DNA of 15,539 bases from Deltaproteobacteria bacterium (GTDB lineage: Bacteria > SAR324 > NAC60-12). Below, piece by piece: positions 14,910-15,539 of the stretch. Made by a program: the position numbers and the translations under genes. Every line of letters starts with the position of its first letter. Position 1 is the first letter of the stretch. The notes beneath the pieces are model-generated. The model did no database searches. It saw only the letters and a program-made list of their open reading frames with translations, and was not told the DNA's origin. The DNA lies in the NCBI GenBank assembly GCA_002716165.1, contig PAZT01000038.1:1-15539 (forward strand), given 5' to 3'.

Positions 14910-15539
14910 ATGGCAGAACATAAATACGAAAAATTTACGGAGAAGGAAGAAGCTGTAGTAGAGGGAATTGATATTTCTGGAGTCTGGAACAGGATGTATG
15001 AACCTCGAGAACTTTCAGAATATGATCTTACCTACATGGACAAGGTTACAGAAACTAAAGGGGCTGAATCCATGGGTTGGTGTTATCAATGCGCTCAGTG
15101 TGTTGGTGTATGCCCAGTTGACCACGTAGGTAGTTATGGACCACGTAAGTTGTTCCGCAAGCTTCAAACGGGGGCTAATCTTTTTGAAAGTGATGATCTT
15201 TGGCTTTGCACGACCTGCATGAACTGTCTCAGGGTCTGTCCTAAGGAAGTAGACATGATGAAAATTATGCCTGCTGTTCGTGAGCAGGTTGTACTGAATG
15301 GTACTCTTCCTGGAGAAATTCAGGATATGCTTCAAAATGTTTCTGAATACGGTAACCCAATGGGGGAGTCTCCAAGAAAGCGTCCACGTTGGACCAAAGG
15401 TCTCGAAAATCCTCCTAGGGACCTTTCTAAGGAGGATGGTTCGGAGCCTGTCGAGGTGCTATGGTATGTCAGTGATTACTTTTCCTATCATCAAAGGGGA
15501 CAGGATGCGGCAAAAGCTTTGACAAGAGTTTTCAACAGG
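14910..15539 (+). CDS. hdrC2: sHdrC2, iron-sulfur subunit, 3' end outside window
   Basis: The frame starts at ATG 14910 and stays open to the right edge (210 codons), so the gene is cut. The first iron-sulfur site is CYQCAQCVGVCP (Cys58, 61, 64, 68) and the second is CTTCMNCLRVCP (Cys100, 103, 106, 110), both regular, unlike HdrC1. After a linker of about 60 residues, the visible end begins VEVLWYVSDYFSYHQRGQDA and continues as a helix, which resembles the first strand and helix of a CCG (HdrB/HdrD) domain. The gene may therefore be a fused HdrC2-HdrB2 protein. It starts 6 bases after 'hyp' with no clear ribosome site. The HdrC-type identity is firm; the fusion is a hypothesis. Confidence 0.85.
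   Translation, partial: MAEHKYEKFTEKEEAVVEGIDISGVWNRMYEPRELSEYDLTYMDKVTETKGAESMGWCYQCAQCVGVCPVDHVGSYGPRKLFRKLQTGANLFESDDLWLCTTCMNCLRVCPKEVDMMKIMPAVREQVVLNGTLPGEIQDMLQNVSEYGNPMGESPRKRPRWTKGLENPPRDLSKEDGSEPVEVLWYVSDYFSYHQRGQDAAKALTRVFNR

Noticed and set aside
1..15539. Search by eye for tRNA, rRNA, CRISPR, insertion sequences and long direct repeats
   Set aside because: Nothing resembling these was seen; short repeats in spacers are within what AT-rich sequence gives by chance.

Overview
The window reads as a sulfur-oxidation locus from an AT-rich, Gram-negative bacterium. It carries most of an sHdr gene set (the sulfur-oxidizing heterodisulfide-reductase-like system), its lipoate-binding protein LbpA, and a dedicated set of lipoate-assembly genes. 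A Kdo-transferase gene of the KdtA/WaaA family points to a lipopolysaccharide-bearing outer membrane. The lineage cannot be fixed by eye. The sHdr/LbpA genes are known from several bacterial phyla, while the Kdo transferase and the LETM1-like protein recall Bacteroidota-type relatives.

Bases 1-4203 (+ strand) hold a compact lipoate-assembly cluster: a lipoate-protein ligase with a fused accessory domain (5' end outside the window), two different radical-SAM proteins of the LipS1/LipS2 lipoyl-synthase type, and a second, divergent ligase-family protein with Arg in place of the usual catalytic Lys. Genes overlap or nearly abut, and a candidate terminator follows at about 4244-4271.

Bases 4204-9342 hold apparently unrelated genes: a possible small lipoprotein (- strand), an 80-residue orphan, a secreted formylglycine-generating-enzyme-like (FGE-like) protein without catalytic cysteines (- strand), a TerB/LETM1-like protein, and kdtA. 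The last two are only 11 bases apart and probably cotranscribed.

Bases 9592-15539 (+ strand) hold tusA, dsrE3, lbpA, a small thioredoxin-like gene, hdrC1, hdrB1, hdrA, the conserved 'hyp' gene and the start of hdrC2, which is cut by the right edge. Inferred from characterised sHdr systems: TusA and DsrE3 pass sulfane sulfur in the cytoplasm, the sHdr complex with lipoylated LbpA oxidises it towards sulfite, and the lip genes at the left attach and sulfurate the LbpA prosthetic group. The two halves form one functional unit split by about 5.4 kb of other genes.

The most unusual points are the second ligase without its lysine, the CxxC tail of LbpA, the thioredoxin-like gene overlapping lbpA, the irregular cysteine patterns of HdrC1 and HdrB1, and the possible HdrC2-HdrB2 fusion at the right edge.
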